Assembly (NCBI RefSeq): GCF_014196525.1
Contig: NZ_JACIDX010000019.1
Coordinates: 40,322 to 104,321 of the forward strand
Source of the DNA: Novosphingobium sediminicola
GTDB lineage: Bacteria > Pseudomonadota > Alphaproteobacteria > Sphingomonadales > Sphingomonadaceae
DNA: 64,000 nucleotides
Reading direction: 5' to 3'
The notes beneath the pieces are model-generated. The model did not search any database and had not been told where the DNA came from. It worked only from the letters and a program-made list of their open reading frames with translations. The position numbers and the translations under genes are program-made. Of this stretch, positions 1-9,084 are shown in pieces (position 1 is the stretch's first letter; each line of letters begins with the position of its first letter).

Positions 1-137
1 TACTGCATCGCGGTGTGGACGATCAGAAAGGTTGTGCCCCACAGCATGGTGATGCCGATAAGGACCATTTCCTCGCGGCTGATCGACCATGATGCGGGCT
101 TGCGCTGGGGCTTGTCTTGGGCGGCGATGTGCAACAT
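1..137 (-). CDS. EamA/DMT-family transporter, N-terminal fragment cut by the window edge
   Basis: The minus strand reads open from an ATG at 137 to the window edge, giving about 45 residues. After a hydrophilic lead of roughly 25 residues comes the segment MLWGTTFLIVHTAMQ, which resembles the first membrane helix of EamA/DMT permeases (small-molecule exporters of the inner membrane). The start codon lies inside the inverted repeat at 129-144 and 16 bp from the divergent XRE-cupin gene, so the regulator probably controls this transporter. The family call rests on one helix only; substrate is unknown. Confidence 0.6.
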   Translation of the reverse strand, partial: MLHIAAQDKPQRKPASWSISREEMVLIGITMLWGTTFLIVHTAMQ

Positions 138-144
138 AATGCAC
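129..144. promoter_or_regulatory. Inverted repeat between divergent permease and XRE-cupin regulator
   Basis: GTGCA, six bases, TGCAC form a perfect 5-bp inverted repeat that covers the permease start codon (137) and lies 9 bp before the regulator ATG (153). A related half-site CTGCAC follows at about 166-171. Position and symmetry suit an operator bound by the adjacent helix-turn-helix protein; binding itself is inferred. Confidence 0.5.
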
Positions 145-152
145 AACTAGCA

Positions 153-731
153 ATGAGCAATATACTGCACAACCCTAAATCGCACGGATCTCAATCCGAT
201 GTGCTCGTCCACGTCAGCCAGAACCTGCGCCGTTTCCGCCATGCTGCGGGGATGAGCCAGCAGGCGCTGGCCGATGCCTCGGGCATCAGCCGCCGGATGA
301 TCGTGGGCGTTGAAAATGGCGAGGCCAATGTCAGCCTTGCCAGTCTCGACAGGCTGGCCATCGCGCTGGGGGTCGATTTCACGGCCATGGTCAAAGGCCC
401 CGGCGCCGAGATGCGCAACGTCAACGAAGCCATGTGGCGCGGCGCCGATCCGGCCGATTTCGCCCTGTTGCTGGGCAGCGCGCCCGCGCAAAAAGAGGCC
501 CAGCTCTGGGTCTGGTCGCTGGCGCCGGGGCATCGCTATCAGGCCGAACCCGACCCGGCCGGTTGGCACGAAATCATCTATGTCACGCAGGGCCGCCTCG
601 CCCTTGAACTGGAGAGCGAGACGGTCCTGCTGAACCCCGGCGAGTTCCGCGTCTTTGCCAGCGATCAGCACTATGCCTATGCCAATGCGGGCGAGGACGT
701 GACGCATTTCCTGCGCAACAGCGTGTTGTAA
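153..731 (+). CDS. XRE-family transcriptional regulator with cupin sensor domain
   Basis: The protein has 192 residues. An N-terminal XRE helix-turn-helix (about residues 18-72, containing MSQQALADASGISRR) is followed by a C-terminal cupin barrel (about 115-190, with the HEIIYVTQG and LNPGEF strands). Proteins of this layout are one-component regulators that sense a small ligand in the cupin and often control a neighbouring transporter or catabolic gene. I chose the ATG at 153 rather than the upstream in-frame TTG at 117, which would run through the operator-like repeat. It is divergent from the permease and ends 4 bp before the amidohydrolase stop. The ligand cannot be read from the sequence. 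Confidence 0.85.
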   Translation: MSNILHNPKSHGSQSDVLVHVSQNLRRFRHAAGMSQQALADASGISRRMIVGVENGEANVSLASLDRLAIALGVDFTAMVKGPGAEMRNVNEAMWRGADPADFALLLGSAPAQKEAQLWVWSLAPGHRYQAEPDPAGWHEIIYVTQGRLALELESETVLLNPGEFRVFASDQHYAYANAGEDVTHFLRNSVL

Positions 732-735
732 CCTC

Positions 736-3720
736 TCACGGCTTGCGCTGCGCCTTGGCGATCAGCTCCTCGACGGTAAAGGGGCGGCCATTGGTGATGA
801 CCTGTTTCACCCGGAAGGTCGCGGCAATATCCTTGCGCGGATCGCCCTCGACCAGCGCAATGTCGGCCAGCTTGCCCGGCTCGATCGTGCCCGCGTCCAG
901 ATTGAGCGCGCGGGCCGAATTGACCGTAGCGGTCTGCAGCGCCTCAAACGGGGTGAACCCACCATCGACATAAGAGGAGATTTCCGCCTGAAGATTGGGG
1001 GCGATCATCGTGTCGGTGCCTGCGGTAACCAGAGTGCCTGCCGCCTTCATGGCCTTCAGCCCCTCCAACTGCCCCGCCTGCATCGACAGCAAGGCAGGCG
1101 GCAAAGCCTCGCCCTCGCTGACCGTCTTGCGCGCCCATTCGGGATAGAGCGACAGGCGCGGATCGCGGCGAAATTCGGGATGCTTGGCAAGGAAAATGTT
1201 GATCGAGCCGAAATTGGTCGGCGTCAGCGTGCGGCCCGAACGGCCGAACAACTGGATTACATCCTCATAGACCTTGCCCTGCGGCCCCTGCTTGGGCGAA
1301 AAACCACGCCGGCTGGTTGCGCCCAGATGCTCGGTATTATCGACGCCCGTATAGGCGGCGGGGAAGATCTCATGCGTGGCCACCGGCACGCCCATGTCAT
1401 GCGCCGCCTCGACCAGACGCCGCTGACCGAAATCGGGCATGCGGACATAGGATTTGATGAGGTCATATTTCAGCGCCCGCGCGCGCACGATTTCCCGCTC
1501 CAGATGCGCCGGGCCGGACACCGCCACACCCATCCGGTAAAACACCCGCCGCCATTCCAGCAGCGGCCCGGTGGTATAGATGCGCGGCCCGATCCGCACG
1601 CCCGCCTCGGATGCCTCGCGGTCCTCGATCCCGTCATAGGGCTGGTTGCCCGGATCGCGCACCGTGGTGATGCCATAGGACAGCCACGCCAGATGCAGAT
1701 TGGCCCCGAAATCCTTCTGCGCATGGGCATGATGGTCGATCAGGCCGGGAATCGCGGTCAGGGTCGGCGCCTCGATCACCTTGTCGGCGCCCGCGTAGTT
1801 CCTGGGGTCATGATCCAGCACCGCGGCAATGCGGTTGCCCTCGATCACGATATCCTTGTTGGCCTGCGTGGCATCCTTCACCGCATCGACCAGACCGCCT
1901 GCGTGGATGACGATTTTCGTCTTGGGAATGGCCAGCGTATAGGTGAAGTCGAGCGGCACCTCGCGGATCGCGCCGGTCTCGACGCTCACGATCTTCAGCT
2001 TGTCCGCCGCCTGAAACAGCACGGATTTCGCGTCGCTGCTCCATGTCGGATAATGTGAGATTTCGGACGTATAGGCGCGCGGAGAGCCAAGCGCCGTGCC
2101 ATCGGGCGCGACCGGCCAGATTTTGAGCACGCCATCCTGAATGCCCGCCATCTTCTGCCCATCGGGCGACCACACCGGCCCGCCACCGCCACGCGAATCG
2201 AGCGAAGCCTTGTCCGCATCGCGCCAGAAGGGCGCGCCTTTTCCGTCGCTCGGCACCATCCAGATCTGGTTGTTGCCCTCGCGGAAACTGGTGGAATAGG
2301 GTTTGGACAGCGCGACCGCGACATAGCGGCCATCCGGGCTCCACGTCGGCTTGCCCGGCTGCGGCAGGCTGGGTTGCAGGCGGGTCATCACCCCGCTCTC
2401 CACATCCACCACCTGCAGCCCCGCCACGCCCCAGCGGCCGTCGGTATCGAGGAAGGCGATGCGCCGCCCATCGGGCGACCATGCCGCGCCCAAAGGCTGG
2501 TTGCGGCTGCTCGTCACCTGCCGGTCCTTGCCGGTGGCCAGATCGCGCACCCAGATTTGAGGCAAGCCGCCGCCCTTGTCGGACGTATAGGCAAGGCTGC
2601 GCCCATCGGGCGACCATGCGGCATCGGCCTCCAGCGCCTCGTCATGGGTCAGGGCTTGCGGCTTGCCGCCCGTCGAGGGGACGACATAGAGATCGCCCAG
2701 CGCGATGAAGGCAATCTGCGCCCCATCAGGCGAAAGCGCGGGATGCTGAATGCCCAGCACACGGCGCGGGGCGGTGCTGGTGAAATCACGTTTGGCGCGG
2801 GTGTAAACCGGCTTCACCACCTCCAGCCGCGCGGTAAAGGGGATGGTGGCCAGTTTCGCGCCATTGCGGCGGCGGATCAGCCCGTCGGAAATGTAATAGG
2901 CATCGCCCCCCACCCATGTCGCGCGGAACGGAAAGACATTCTCCTTGCCTGACACCGCCTTGCCGTCGATTTCCAGATGGCTGCCCGCGCCATCGGCCAC
3001 GACATAGGCCAACTCGCCCTTGGGCGACAGCGAGGGGCTGTCATAGCGGGCGCCCGTTGGGGCAGTGCGAAGGGGGGTCACTTCCCCGCCATGCGCGGGG
3101 ACGGAATAGAGACTGCCTGCGCCGGAAAAGACGATGGTGGCGCTGTCGGCGGACCATGCGGGTGCGCGGTCCTCTCGCGGGCCTTTGGTCAGTTGGGTCA
3201 GCGCCCCGTTGGCAATGTCGATGGTCCAGATGTCATAGCCGCCGCCCCGCTCGCTGGCAAAGGCGATGGTCTTGCCGTCAGGCGACCAGCTGGGTTCGCG
3301 GTCGTCGAATTCGCCATGGGTCAATTGGCGCGCGTCGCTGCCATCGGCGCGCGCGGTCCACAGGTCATAATCGCCGTCGCGATAGGCGTAATAGGCAATC
3401 CGCGATCCGTCCGGCGACCATGTGGGCAGATGCGCATCGTTGAAATAGTCGGTGATGCGTTTGGCCTCGCCGCCCTTGGCCGGGATGGTCCAGAGGCTGC
3501 CCTGAAGGTCGAAGGCCAGCCATTGCCCATCGGGCGAGGCGGCGACGGCATAGGATGTGCCCGCGTGGACATCGAAGGCTTGCGGAGTTTCGCCTCCCGG
3601 TGGTGGAAAATTGGCGGGCGGCGGCAGATTGGCGGGCGCGGCCATCGCGGGCGCCCCGAACAGCGCAAGGGCCAGCGCGACAGGCGAGGCCCAAAGGAGG
3701 GGGCGCTTGGCGAAATTCAT
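736..3720 (-). CDS. Secreted TolB-propeller / amidohydrolase fusion protein
   Basis: The protein has 994 residues. A signal peptide (about 1-27, ending APAMA) leads into a long beta-propeller region (about 50-580) with many PD40/TolB-type repeats of the form WSPDGxxIAF. A C-terminal amidohydrolase domain (about 600-990) carries the metal-site motif DHHAHA near residue 661, a second histidine in ATHEIF, and the late aspartate in AGTDTM. Such fusions are periplasmic or surface hydrolases related to imidazolonepropionase/prolidase-like enzymes. The ATG at 3720 has GGAG seven bases upstream; an in-frame extension to 3828 overlaps the receptor gene and lacks a signal. It follows the TonB receptor by 58 bp in the same operon, so the substrate may be what the receptor imports. 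Confidence 0.88.
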   Translation of the reverse strand: MNFAKRPLLWASPVALALALFGAPAMAAPANLPPPANFPPPGGETPQAFDVHAGTSYAVAASPDGQWLAFDLQGSLWTIPAKGGEAKRITDYFNDAHLPTWSPDGSRIAYYAYRDGDYDLWTARADGSDARQLTHGEFDDREPSWSPDGKTIAFASERGGGYDIWTIDIANGALTQLTKGPREDRAPAWSADSATIVFSGAGSLYSVPAHGGEVTPLRTAPTGARYDSPSLSPKGELAYVVADGAGSHLEIDGKAVSGKENVFPFRATWVGGDAYYISDGLIRRRNGAKLATIPFTARLEVVKPVYTRAKRDFTSTAPRRVLGIQHPALSPDGAQIAFIALGDLYVVPSTGGKPQALTHDEALEADAAWSPDGRSLAYTSDKGGGLPQIWVRDLATGKDRQVTSSRNQPLGAAWSPDGRRIAFLDTDGRWGVAGLQVVDVESGVMTRLQPSLPQPGKPTWSPDGRYVAVALSKPYSTSFREGNNQIWMVPSDGKGAPFWRDADKASLDSRGGGGPVWSPDGQKMAGIQDGVLKIWPVAPDGTALGSPRAYTSEISHYPTWSSDAKSVLFQAADKLKIVSVETGAIREVPLDFTYTLAIPKTKIVIHAGGLVDAVKDATQANKDIVIEGNRIAAVLDHDPRNYAGADKVIEAPTLTAIPGLIDHHAHAQKDFGANLHLAWLSYGITTVRDPGNQPYDGIEDREASEAGVRIGPRIYTTGPLLEWRRVFYRMGVAVSGPAHLEREIVRARALKYDLIKSYVRMPDFGQRRLVEAAHDMGVPVATHEIFPAAYTGVDNTEHLGATSRRGFSPKQGPQGKVYEDVIQLFGRSGRTLTPTNFGSINIFLAKHPEFRRDPRLSLYPEWARKTVSEGEALPPALLSMQAGQLEGLKAMKAAGTLVTAGTDTMIAPNLQAEISSYVDGGFTPFEALQTATVNSARALNLDAGTIEPGKLADIALVEGDPRKDIAATFRVKQVITNGRPFTVEELIAKAQRKP

Positions 3721-3742
3721 GGGATACTCCACGCAAGAAGAC

Positions 3743-3770
3743 GCGGGGCCGCCATGATAGGCGGCCCCGC
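3743..3770 (-). terminator. Intercistronic hairpin between receptor and amidohydrolase genes
   Basis: GCGGGGCCGCC and GGCGGCCCCGC form a perfect 11-bp stem around a 6-base loop. It sits between the receptor stop and the amidohydrolase ribosome site. No T-run follows on the minus strand, so it looks more like a partial terminator or mRNA-stabilising stem that would set the receptor above the enzyme than like a full terminator. Confidence 0.5.
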
Positions 3771-3778
3771 AAATATCA

Positions 3779-6229
3779 TCAGAAACCGAAGCTGAGACGG
3801 GCGTAATAGAAGCCGCCGCTGACCCCATAGGGCGAATAGGCGTTGTAAAGCGAGAAGCCGTTGCCCTGAAGCGAGGTGGGCAAGGTGTTGGGATAGATGT
3901 TGAACATATTGTTCGCCCCCACGCCGATCTTGATGCCGCTGGTCAGCTTATAACTGGCATCGAGATCGAAGATAACCTTGGGGTCGATCCGCGCATCAGG
4001 CCCGGCCGCGCTGGCGTTCACCTGGGTCACGCTGCCATAGCGGGTGGCGCGCAGGTTGATCGCCGCCGGGCCTTTTTCCCAGGCGACATTGGCGATGAAT
4101 TTGTTGCGCGGGGTGCCCACGGTAAAGTCGCCCTGACGGTCGCGCCCGATCAGCACCAACCCCGCCGAGGACAGCACCGCCGGGACGGAATCGACACGGG
4201 TAAACACCGTCTCGGTGAAATTGGCCGAGAGGCTGAGATTGGCATTGCCCAGATCGCCAAGGTCGGCGCGATAGGTGCCCACAACGTCAATGCCGCGCGT
4301 GCGCGTGTCGGTGGAATTGCCGAAATAGAAGCCGCCCGCCGAAGAGGTGATCCCCGCCGCCGCCAGCACCGAGCGCACCACCGCGCCTTGCAGCGTGGAG
4401 GACAGCAGGATGCGGTCCTTCAGCTTGATCTGATAGGCGTCCACCGTCAGGTTGAAGCGGGGGATGGCATTGAAAACGAAGCCCAGCGAGTAGTTGGTGG
4501 ACCGTTCAGGCTTGAGCGGCTTGGCCCCCAGCGCGATGCCCGCCGCCGAATCCACCGGCAGGGCCGAGACGGGCAGCAGCACGCCGCTGACATTGATCGT
4601 GCTGGCCGAGGAATAATGCTGCTGTTGCAGCGTGGGCGCGCGAAAACCGGTGCTGAGCGTGCCGCGCAGGGCAAAGCCCTTGGCCGGTTCGATACGGGCC
4701 GAGATCTTGCCCGTGTCGGTTTTGCCAAAGTCGGAATAATCCTCATGGCGTCCGGCCAGCGCGACTTCGACGCCGGGCAGAATTTTCTGTTCGAGGTTGA
4801 CATAGGCGCTCCACGCCTTGCGCTTCCAGCTTCCCGCCATGCTGGGGGCAAAACCGGTCACACCCTGCGAACCGCTGGTACGCAAGACGCCCGTATTGGC
4901 CCCGGTGGTCGATTTATAGCCGCCATCGATATAGGAGGCCGCCTCGCCCGCCTCGATGCCATAGGTGCTCTGCCGATATTCCGCGCCGATCGCCACCGAG
5001 AGCGGCTGATAAAGGCCCAGATTGACGTCTTTTTGCAGATCGAGATTGTTGGTCCATTCGGTGCTCTTGGTGCGCCCGATATAGAAGGTAGTCGGGCTGT
5101 TTGGCCCCATCGAGGCATTGAGCGCGGTGCTTTCCACCAGCGAAACGAGGCTGACGCCATAGGAGGAGGAGAAGTCGAAATTGATCGCGGCGCCCTTCTG
5201 GCTCTTGATGCCCGCCGTCACCTGATAGTCATGGTCGCTGATATGCAGATGGGGCGAATAGCCGTTGGGGTAAATCTCGGGGATGTTGTTCGAGGCGTCG
5301 GGGAAGCGATAGGTCAGCCATGCGTCATTGTTGCGGTGGCTGAACGTGCCGAAGCTGTAAAATTTGACCGCGCCGACCGGGATATTGAGGTCATAGCCAA
5401 GGTTGAAGCCCTCGCTGGCCGGTTGGCCCGCCTTGTTGACATTGCGGTCGACGGTGGCCTCGCGCGGGTCGAGCGCGCCGGTGGTGGCGCTGTAGAGCTG
5501 GCCCACGCGGGCGTAGAACTGGCCCGGATTGGAGGCCGAGCGGATCGTACGCGCCTGAAGCCAGCTCTCGGCCGACAGATGCAGGCTCGCCTCGCCCAGC
5601 TTGAAGCCCTTGTCGACCGAGATGCGCCCGGTCTCTCCCCCGCCGTCCTTGGTTGTGCCGCCCAGCATCGTGGCCGTGCCGGAAGTGTCTTCCTTCAGGA
5701 TGACATTGACCACGCCCGCGATCGCGTCCGAACCATATTGCGCCGAGGCGCCATCGCGCAGCACCTCGACACGGGCAATGGAATTGGACGGGATCAGGTC
5801 AAGGTCGGCGGGCGACTGGCCGTTCTGCGTGGTGCCGTTGATGAACATCGTGGCGGTGTTGTGGCGGCGCTTGCCGTTGACCAGGATCAGCACATGATCG
5901 CCCGCAAGCCCGCGCAGCGACAGGGTTTTGACCGCGAAACTGGCGCCCGCACCGCTGTTCGACACGTTGATCGAGGGGACCAGCGTGCCGAGTAGGTCGC
6001 GCACCGATTGCTTGCCGCTGGCCTGAAGATCCTTGGTGGACAGCACGTCAATCGGCGCCAAACTTTCGGTGGCGCTGCGGGCGACCTGGCGGGTGCCGGT
6101 GACGATGATCGTGCCCGCATCCGGCTCCCCATCGGCAGCCAGCGCAGGACCGGCCAAAGCGGCCAGCGCGCAGGAGGCGGTTAGGGCAAGATTGCGCCCA
6201 TGGCGGATGTCTTTGGCGCGGATGTTCAT
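3779..6229 (-). CDS. TonB-dependent outer-membrane receptor
   Basis: The protein has 816 residues. A signal peptide (cleavage near residue 31, after GPALA) is followed by a TonB-box-like IIVTGTR, a plug domain (about 50-165, with the VEVLRDGASAQYGSDAIAG signature) and a 22-stranded barrel that ends in aromatic FGF, as expected of an outer-membrane protein. The family imports siderophores, vitamins, sugars or peptides using energy from TonB-ExbBD. The ATG at 6229 has AGGGGA about nine bases upstream. It is the first gene of an operon with the secreted amidohydrolase; peptide or other organic-nutrient uptake is a reasonable inference but not shown. Confidence 0.92.
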   Translation of the reverse strand: MNIRAKDIRHGRNLALTASCALAALAGPALAADGEPDAGTIIVTGTRQVARSATESLAPIDVLSTKDLQASGKQSVRDLLGTLVPSINVSNSGAGASFAVKTLSLRGLAGDHVLILVNGKRRHNTATMFINGTTQNGQSPADLDLIPSNSIARVEVLRDGASAQYGSDAIAGVVNVILKEDTSGTATMLGGTTKDGGGETGRISVDKGFKLGEASLHLSAESWLQARTIRSASNPGQFYARVGQLYSATTGALDPREATVDRNVNKAGQPASEGFNLGYDLNIPVGAVKFYSFGTFSHRNNDAWLTYRFPDASNNIPEIYPNGYSPHLHISDHDYQVTAGIKSQKGAAINFDFSSSYGVSLVSLVESTALNASMGPNSPTTFYIGRTKSTEWTNNLDLQKDVNLGLYQPLSVAIGAEYRQSTYGIEAGEAASYIDGGYKSTTGANTGVLRTSGSQGVTGFAPSMAGSWKRKAWSAYVNLEQKILPGVEVALAGRHEDYSDFGKTDTGKISARIEPAKGFALRGTLSTGFRAPTLQQQHYSSASTINVSGVLLPVSALPVDSAAGIALGAKPLKPERSTNYSLGFVFNAIPRFNLTVDAYQIKLKDRILLSSTLQGAVVRSVLAAAGITSSAGGFYFGNSTDTRTRGIDVVGTYRADLGDLGNANLSLSANFTETVFTRVDSVPAVLSSAGLVLIGRDRQGDFTVGTPRNKFIANVAWEKGPAAINLRATRYGSVTQVNASAAGPDARIDPKVIFDLDASYKLTSGIKIGVGANNMFNIYPNTLPTSLQGNGFSLYNAYSPYGVSGGFYYARLSFGF

Positions 6230-6940
6230 GGCTATGTCCCCTGTTGCCGCAGGCAGGCGCGGCGCATTTCATTGTCGGATGAGAACCGAATGGCTGGCGG
6301 GCGAAATAAGCGCGCAGACGCGAACGCCTCTAATGCGTAATCGGCGCGGTTTTATTGGAAGTATTCATACCGGCCGCGCAAAGGGCCCGATGTTGCGATG
6401 GGGCGCCTTGCGGAAGGTCGCGGCCGGTCGATGCTTGCTCCATATTTCCCCCTGTCTGGTTGGCTTGGCCTGCCTTGCGGGGGCATCCTCCCTGCCGTGA
6501 GAAGGGGATCGAGCGGTTTGACAAATGCTCAATCCTTCACACTTGTCCAAAAAGTTTCACACTGGCCGCAGGGTGTCAAACAAGAGGGCAGCGCAGATTG
6601 ACGTATTGCCTGAAAGGCTACCTCACCAAGCAACAGGCGCGGCACGACACGCGTTTGTGAAAACAGCGCAAAGGGGCAACATTGGGGGGTGTGGCAGCAC
6701 AATTCGCGCAGGCAGGCGACTTGGTTGAAGCAATCAACCTTTTATACCGGCAAGAGCAATATCATCACGCCAATGCAGTGATTGCAAATTTGCGGGGTGC
6801 AAACTGCCATGGTTTGCATATAGGGCATCCGCCCTGGGCGCCGACGAGGGTTGATCACAGAACCGTCTGCCCTTCCCAAAGCCATTGAACAATGCCCGCC
6901 GGTTCTGCAGGTTTGAGCGCAACAGGTTTCAGCTTCCAGG
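6230..6940. other. Intergenic region with no supported gene
   Basis: This stretch should contain the promoter of the receptor operon. Short frames exist on both strands but none has a ribosome site, a recognisable domain or consistent codon use. A minus-strand frame near 6870-6945 reads protein-like and may be further mobile-element debris; I cannot name it. Confidence 0.5.
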
Positions 6941-6944
6941 CCAT

Positions 6945-7146
6945 TACAGTCCCCGGCCACCCTCCCGCTTCCTGCCATCAGGTTCAACCTGCCTGGCCGG
7001 TCGGGAACCTTGAACACCGGTTTCACAGCGACGGCACGAAGGTATTTGCGGATCGCGTTTCGCGATAAGCCGGTCGCTGCCTGATCTCGCGAACGGGGAT
7101 GCCTCGGCGAAAGTGCTGGCGGCGGATCACCACCGGGAAGTTCCAT
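6945..7146 (-). pseudogene. IS21-family transposase (IstA) remnant, frameshifted
   Basis: Two adjacent frames on the minus strand join into a helix-turn-helix typical of IS21 IstA. One frame gives HFRRGIPVREI (7083-7115), the next gives ATGLSRNAIRKYLRA and KPVFKVPDRP immediately after it. In intact proteins these blocks are continuous, so a frameshift separates them, and the catalytic integrase core is missing. No IstB partner is visible. It marks an old insertion upstream of the Hsp70 gene. The family assignment depends on this short N-terminal region. Confidence 0.6.
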
Positions 7147-7206
7147 AGATATTATCCGTCAATCACGCAGGGCCTCAAGAGCTGATATGCCTGCACCCGA
7201 CGCCGG

Positions 7207-7225
7207 GAGCGCAAAACGCTCTTTT
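7207..7225 (+). terminator. Possible small intrinsic terminator
   Basis: GAGCG, loop CAAAA, CGCTC and then TTTT form a short stem plus T-run upstream of the Hsp70 gene. The 5-bp stem is weak, so it could be chance. Confidence 0.3.
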
Positions 7226-7377
7226 ATCAAGCCCTACGGACGCGTGAACTCTGAGTGGTTCAGCATATCCTCAAAAAACTGGATAAATCGCCTAATTTGT
7301 CAACTCAATGCCGGCTTTACACCTTGCCTTTTCCCGTTACGCATAAATCCAATAGCGACACGGGAATGCAGCTTCAC

Positions 7378-9084
7378 ATGTTGATTGGAATAGACCTTGG
7401 AACCACCAATAGCGCCGTAGCAATCTGGCGTAATGGAGCAAGTGAACTGGTTCCCAATGCCCGCGGCGATTTCCTCACCCCGTCGGCGGTGCATATCGGC
7501 AAGGATGGCATAGTTTCCGTCGGTACAGCCGCTCTGGACCGGATGGCCGATGATCCGCTCAACACCGCCACCAGTTTCAAACGTCATATGGGCGTGCAGC
7601 GCCATCAAGTGCTGGGCGGCAAGGCCTATACCGCCGAAGAGCTCTCAGCGCTGGTGCTGCGTTCACTGCGCGAGGATGTGATCGCCTATACAGGCGAGAC
7701 CCCCACCGAGGCAGTCATCACCGTGCCCGCCTATTTCAATGATCGCCAGCGCAAGGCCACCCGCCGGGCCGGCGAACTGGCCGGCCTGACTGCGCGCCGC
7801 CTGATCAATGAGCCCACCGCCGCGGCGCTGGCCTTTGGCTTGCAGGATAAGGCGGATCGCGAACCCTTTCTGGTCTTCGATCTGGGTGGCGGCACATTTG
7901 ACGTTTCGATCGTCGAGATGTTCGAAGGCATTGTCGAGGTGCGCGCATCGGCGGGCGACAATCGACTGGGCGGGGACGATTTCAACATCGCGCTGGCCGC
8001 CATGGCCCGCCGCACCGCCGATCCGGAGGGCGCGCTCGACAACCTGCCTCAGGCCAGACGCGAAGCCGTGTTGCTGCGCGCTGCGGAAAAGGCCCGGCGA
8101 CAATTGAGCCATGGCCCGGAGGCCAGCTTTTCCTTCACCCTTGGCGATCGCAGCTTTGCGGCCACCGTGTCCGAAGCCGAATTTGAGAAGGCCGCTGAGG
8201 ATCTGCTGCGCAGGCTGCGCGATCCTGTGGTACGCAGCCTGCGCGATTGCGGGATTGACCCCAAGGATCTGAGCGAGATCGTGCTGGTGGGCGGGGCCAC
8301 GCGGATGCCGGTCGTAAGGCGCGCAATCACCCGTATGTTTGGCCGTTTCCCCAACAGCACGGTGCATCCCGATCATGCCGTCGCGCTGGGTGCGGCCGCG
8401 CAGGCAGGCCTTCTGGCACGCGATGCTGCGCTGGATGAGATCCGCATCACCGATGTCTGCCCCTTCACCCTGGGAATCGACGTTGTTGAACGCGATACGC
8501 ATGGTGTGCTGGTGCAAGGACTGTTCTCCCCGATCATCGAGCGCAACACCGCTGTGCCCGCAAGCCGGGCGGCTCATTATCACACGATGTCGGACAATCA
8601 GAAGAAAATCGAAATGGGGATCTATCAGGGCGAGGCGCGGCTGGTGGCTGACAATATTCAGCTGGGGAAATTGTCAGTGTCGGTACCGCCTCGTCCGGCT
8701 GGTGAGATCGGCATCGAGGTGCGCTTCAGCTATGACAGTTCAGGTCTGCTGGAGGTCGATGTTTGCGTGCCAGAGACCGGGCTAACCCGTAACCTGGTGA
8801 TCGTGGATGAGGAGGATCGCCGCGATGCCGGAGAAATGGCCAGGCGACGCGAAGCATTGGCCATGCTCAAGTTTCACCCGCGCGAGGATGCCGAAAATGT
8901 CGCGCTGATGGCGCGGGCAGGCCGGATCTATGAGGACCACATTGGCGAACTGCGTCAGATGGTGGGACAATGGATGACCTCCTTTGCCGCCGCGCTGGAA
9001 TCGCAGGACCCACGCCGGATCGTCGATTCGCGGGCTTTGCTGACAGTCCGGCTCGACAAAATTGAAGGGCAGTCCCTGCTGTGA
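7378..9084 (+). CDS. hscC: HscC-like Hsp70 chaperone
   Basis: The protein has 568 residues, shorter than DnaK (about 640) and close to HscC. The ATPase domain shows the phosphate-1 motif GIDLGTTNS at the extreme N-terminus, the phosphate-2 motif VFDLGGGTFD near residue 166 and an adenosine motif LVGGATRMP. The substrate-binding domain (about 385-500) is present, but the C-terminal lid is short and lacks the DnaK-type acidic tail. I start at the ATG at 7378 because it gives the family N-terminus; an ATG at 7366 is possible, and neither has a strong ribosome site. The next gene overlaps by 4 bp and encodes a J-like protein, matching the HscC/DjlC arrangement. Client proteins are unknown. Confidence 0.85.
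   Translation: MLIGIDLGTTNSAVAIWRNGASELVPNARGDFLTPSAVHIGKDGIVSVGTAALDRMADDPLNTATSFKRHMGVQRHQVLGGKAYTAEELSALVLRSLREDVIAYTGETPTEAVITVPAYFNDRQRKATRRAGELAGLTARRLINEPTAAALAFGLQDKADREPFLVFDLGGGTFDVSIVEMFEGIVEVRASAGDNRLGGDDFNIALAAMARRTADPEGALDNLPQARREAVLLRAAEKARRQLSHGPEASFSFTLGDRSFAATVSEAEFEKAAEDLLRRLRDPVVRSLRDCGIDPKDLSEIVLVGGATRMPVVRRAITRMFGRFPNSTVHPDHAVALGAAAQAGLLARDAALDEIRITDVCPFTLGIDVVERDTHGVLVQGLFSPIIERNTAVPASRAAHYHTMSDNQKKIEMGIYQGEARLVADNIQLGKLSVSVPPRPAGEIGIEVRFSYDSSGLLEVDVCVPETGLTRNLVIVDEEDRRDAGEMARRREALAMLKFHPREDAENVALMARAGRIYEDHIGELRQMVGQWMTSFAAALESQDPRRIVDSRALLTVRLDKIEGQSLL

Noticed and set aside
4388..5995. 535-codon plus-strand frame opposite the TonB receptor
   Set aside because: Composition is Arg/Gly/Ala-rich, there is no domain, and it is a shadow of the receptor gene.
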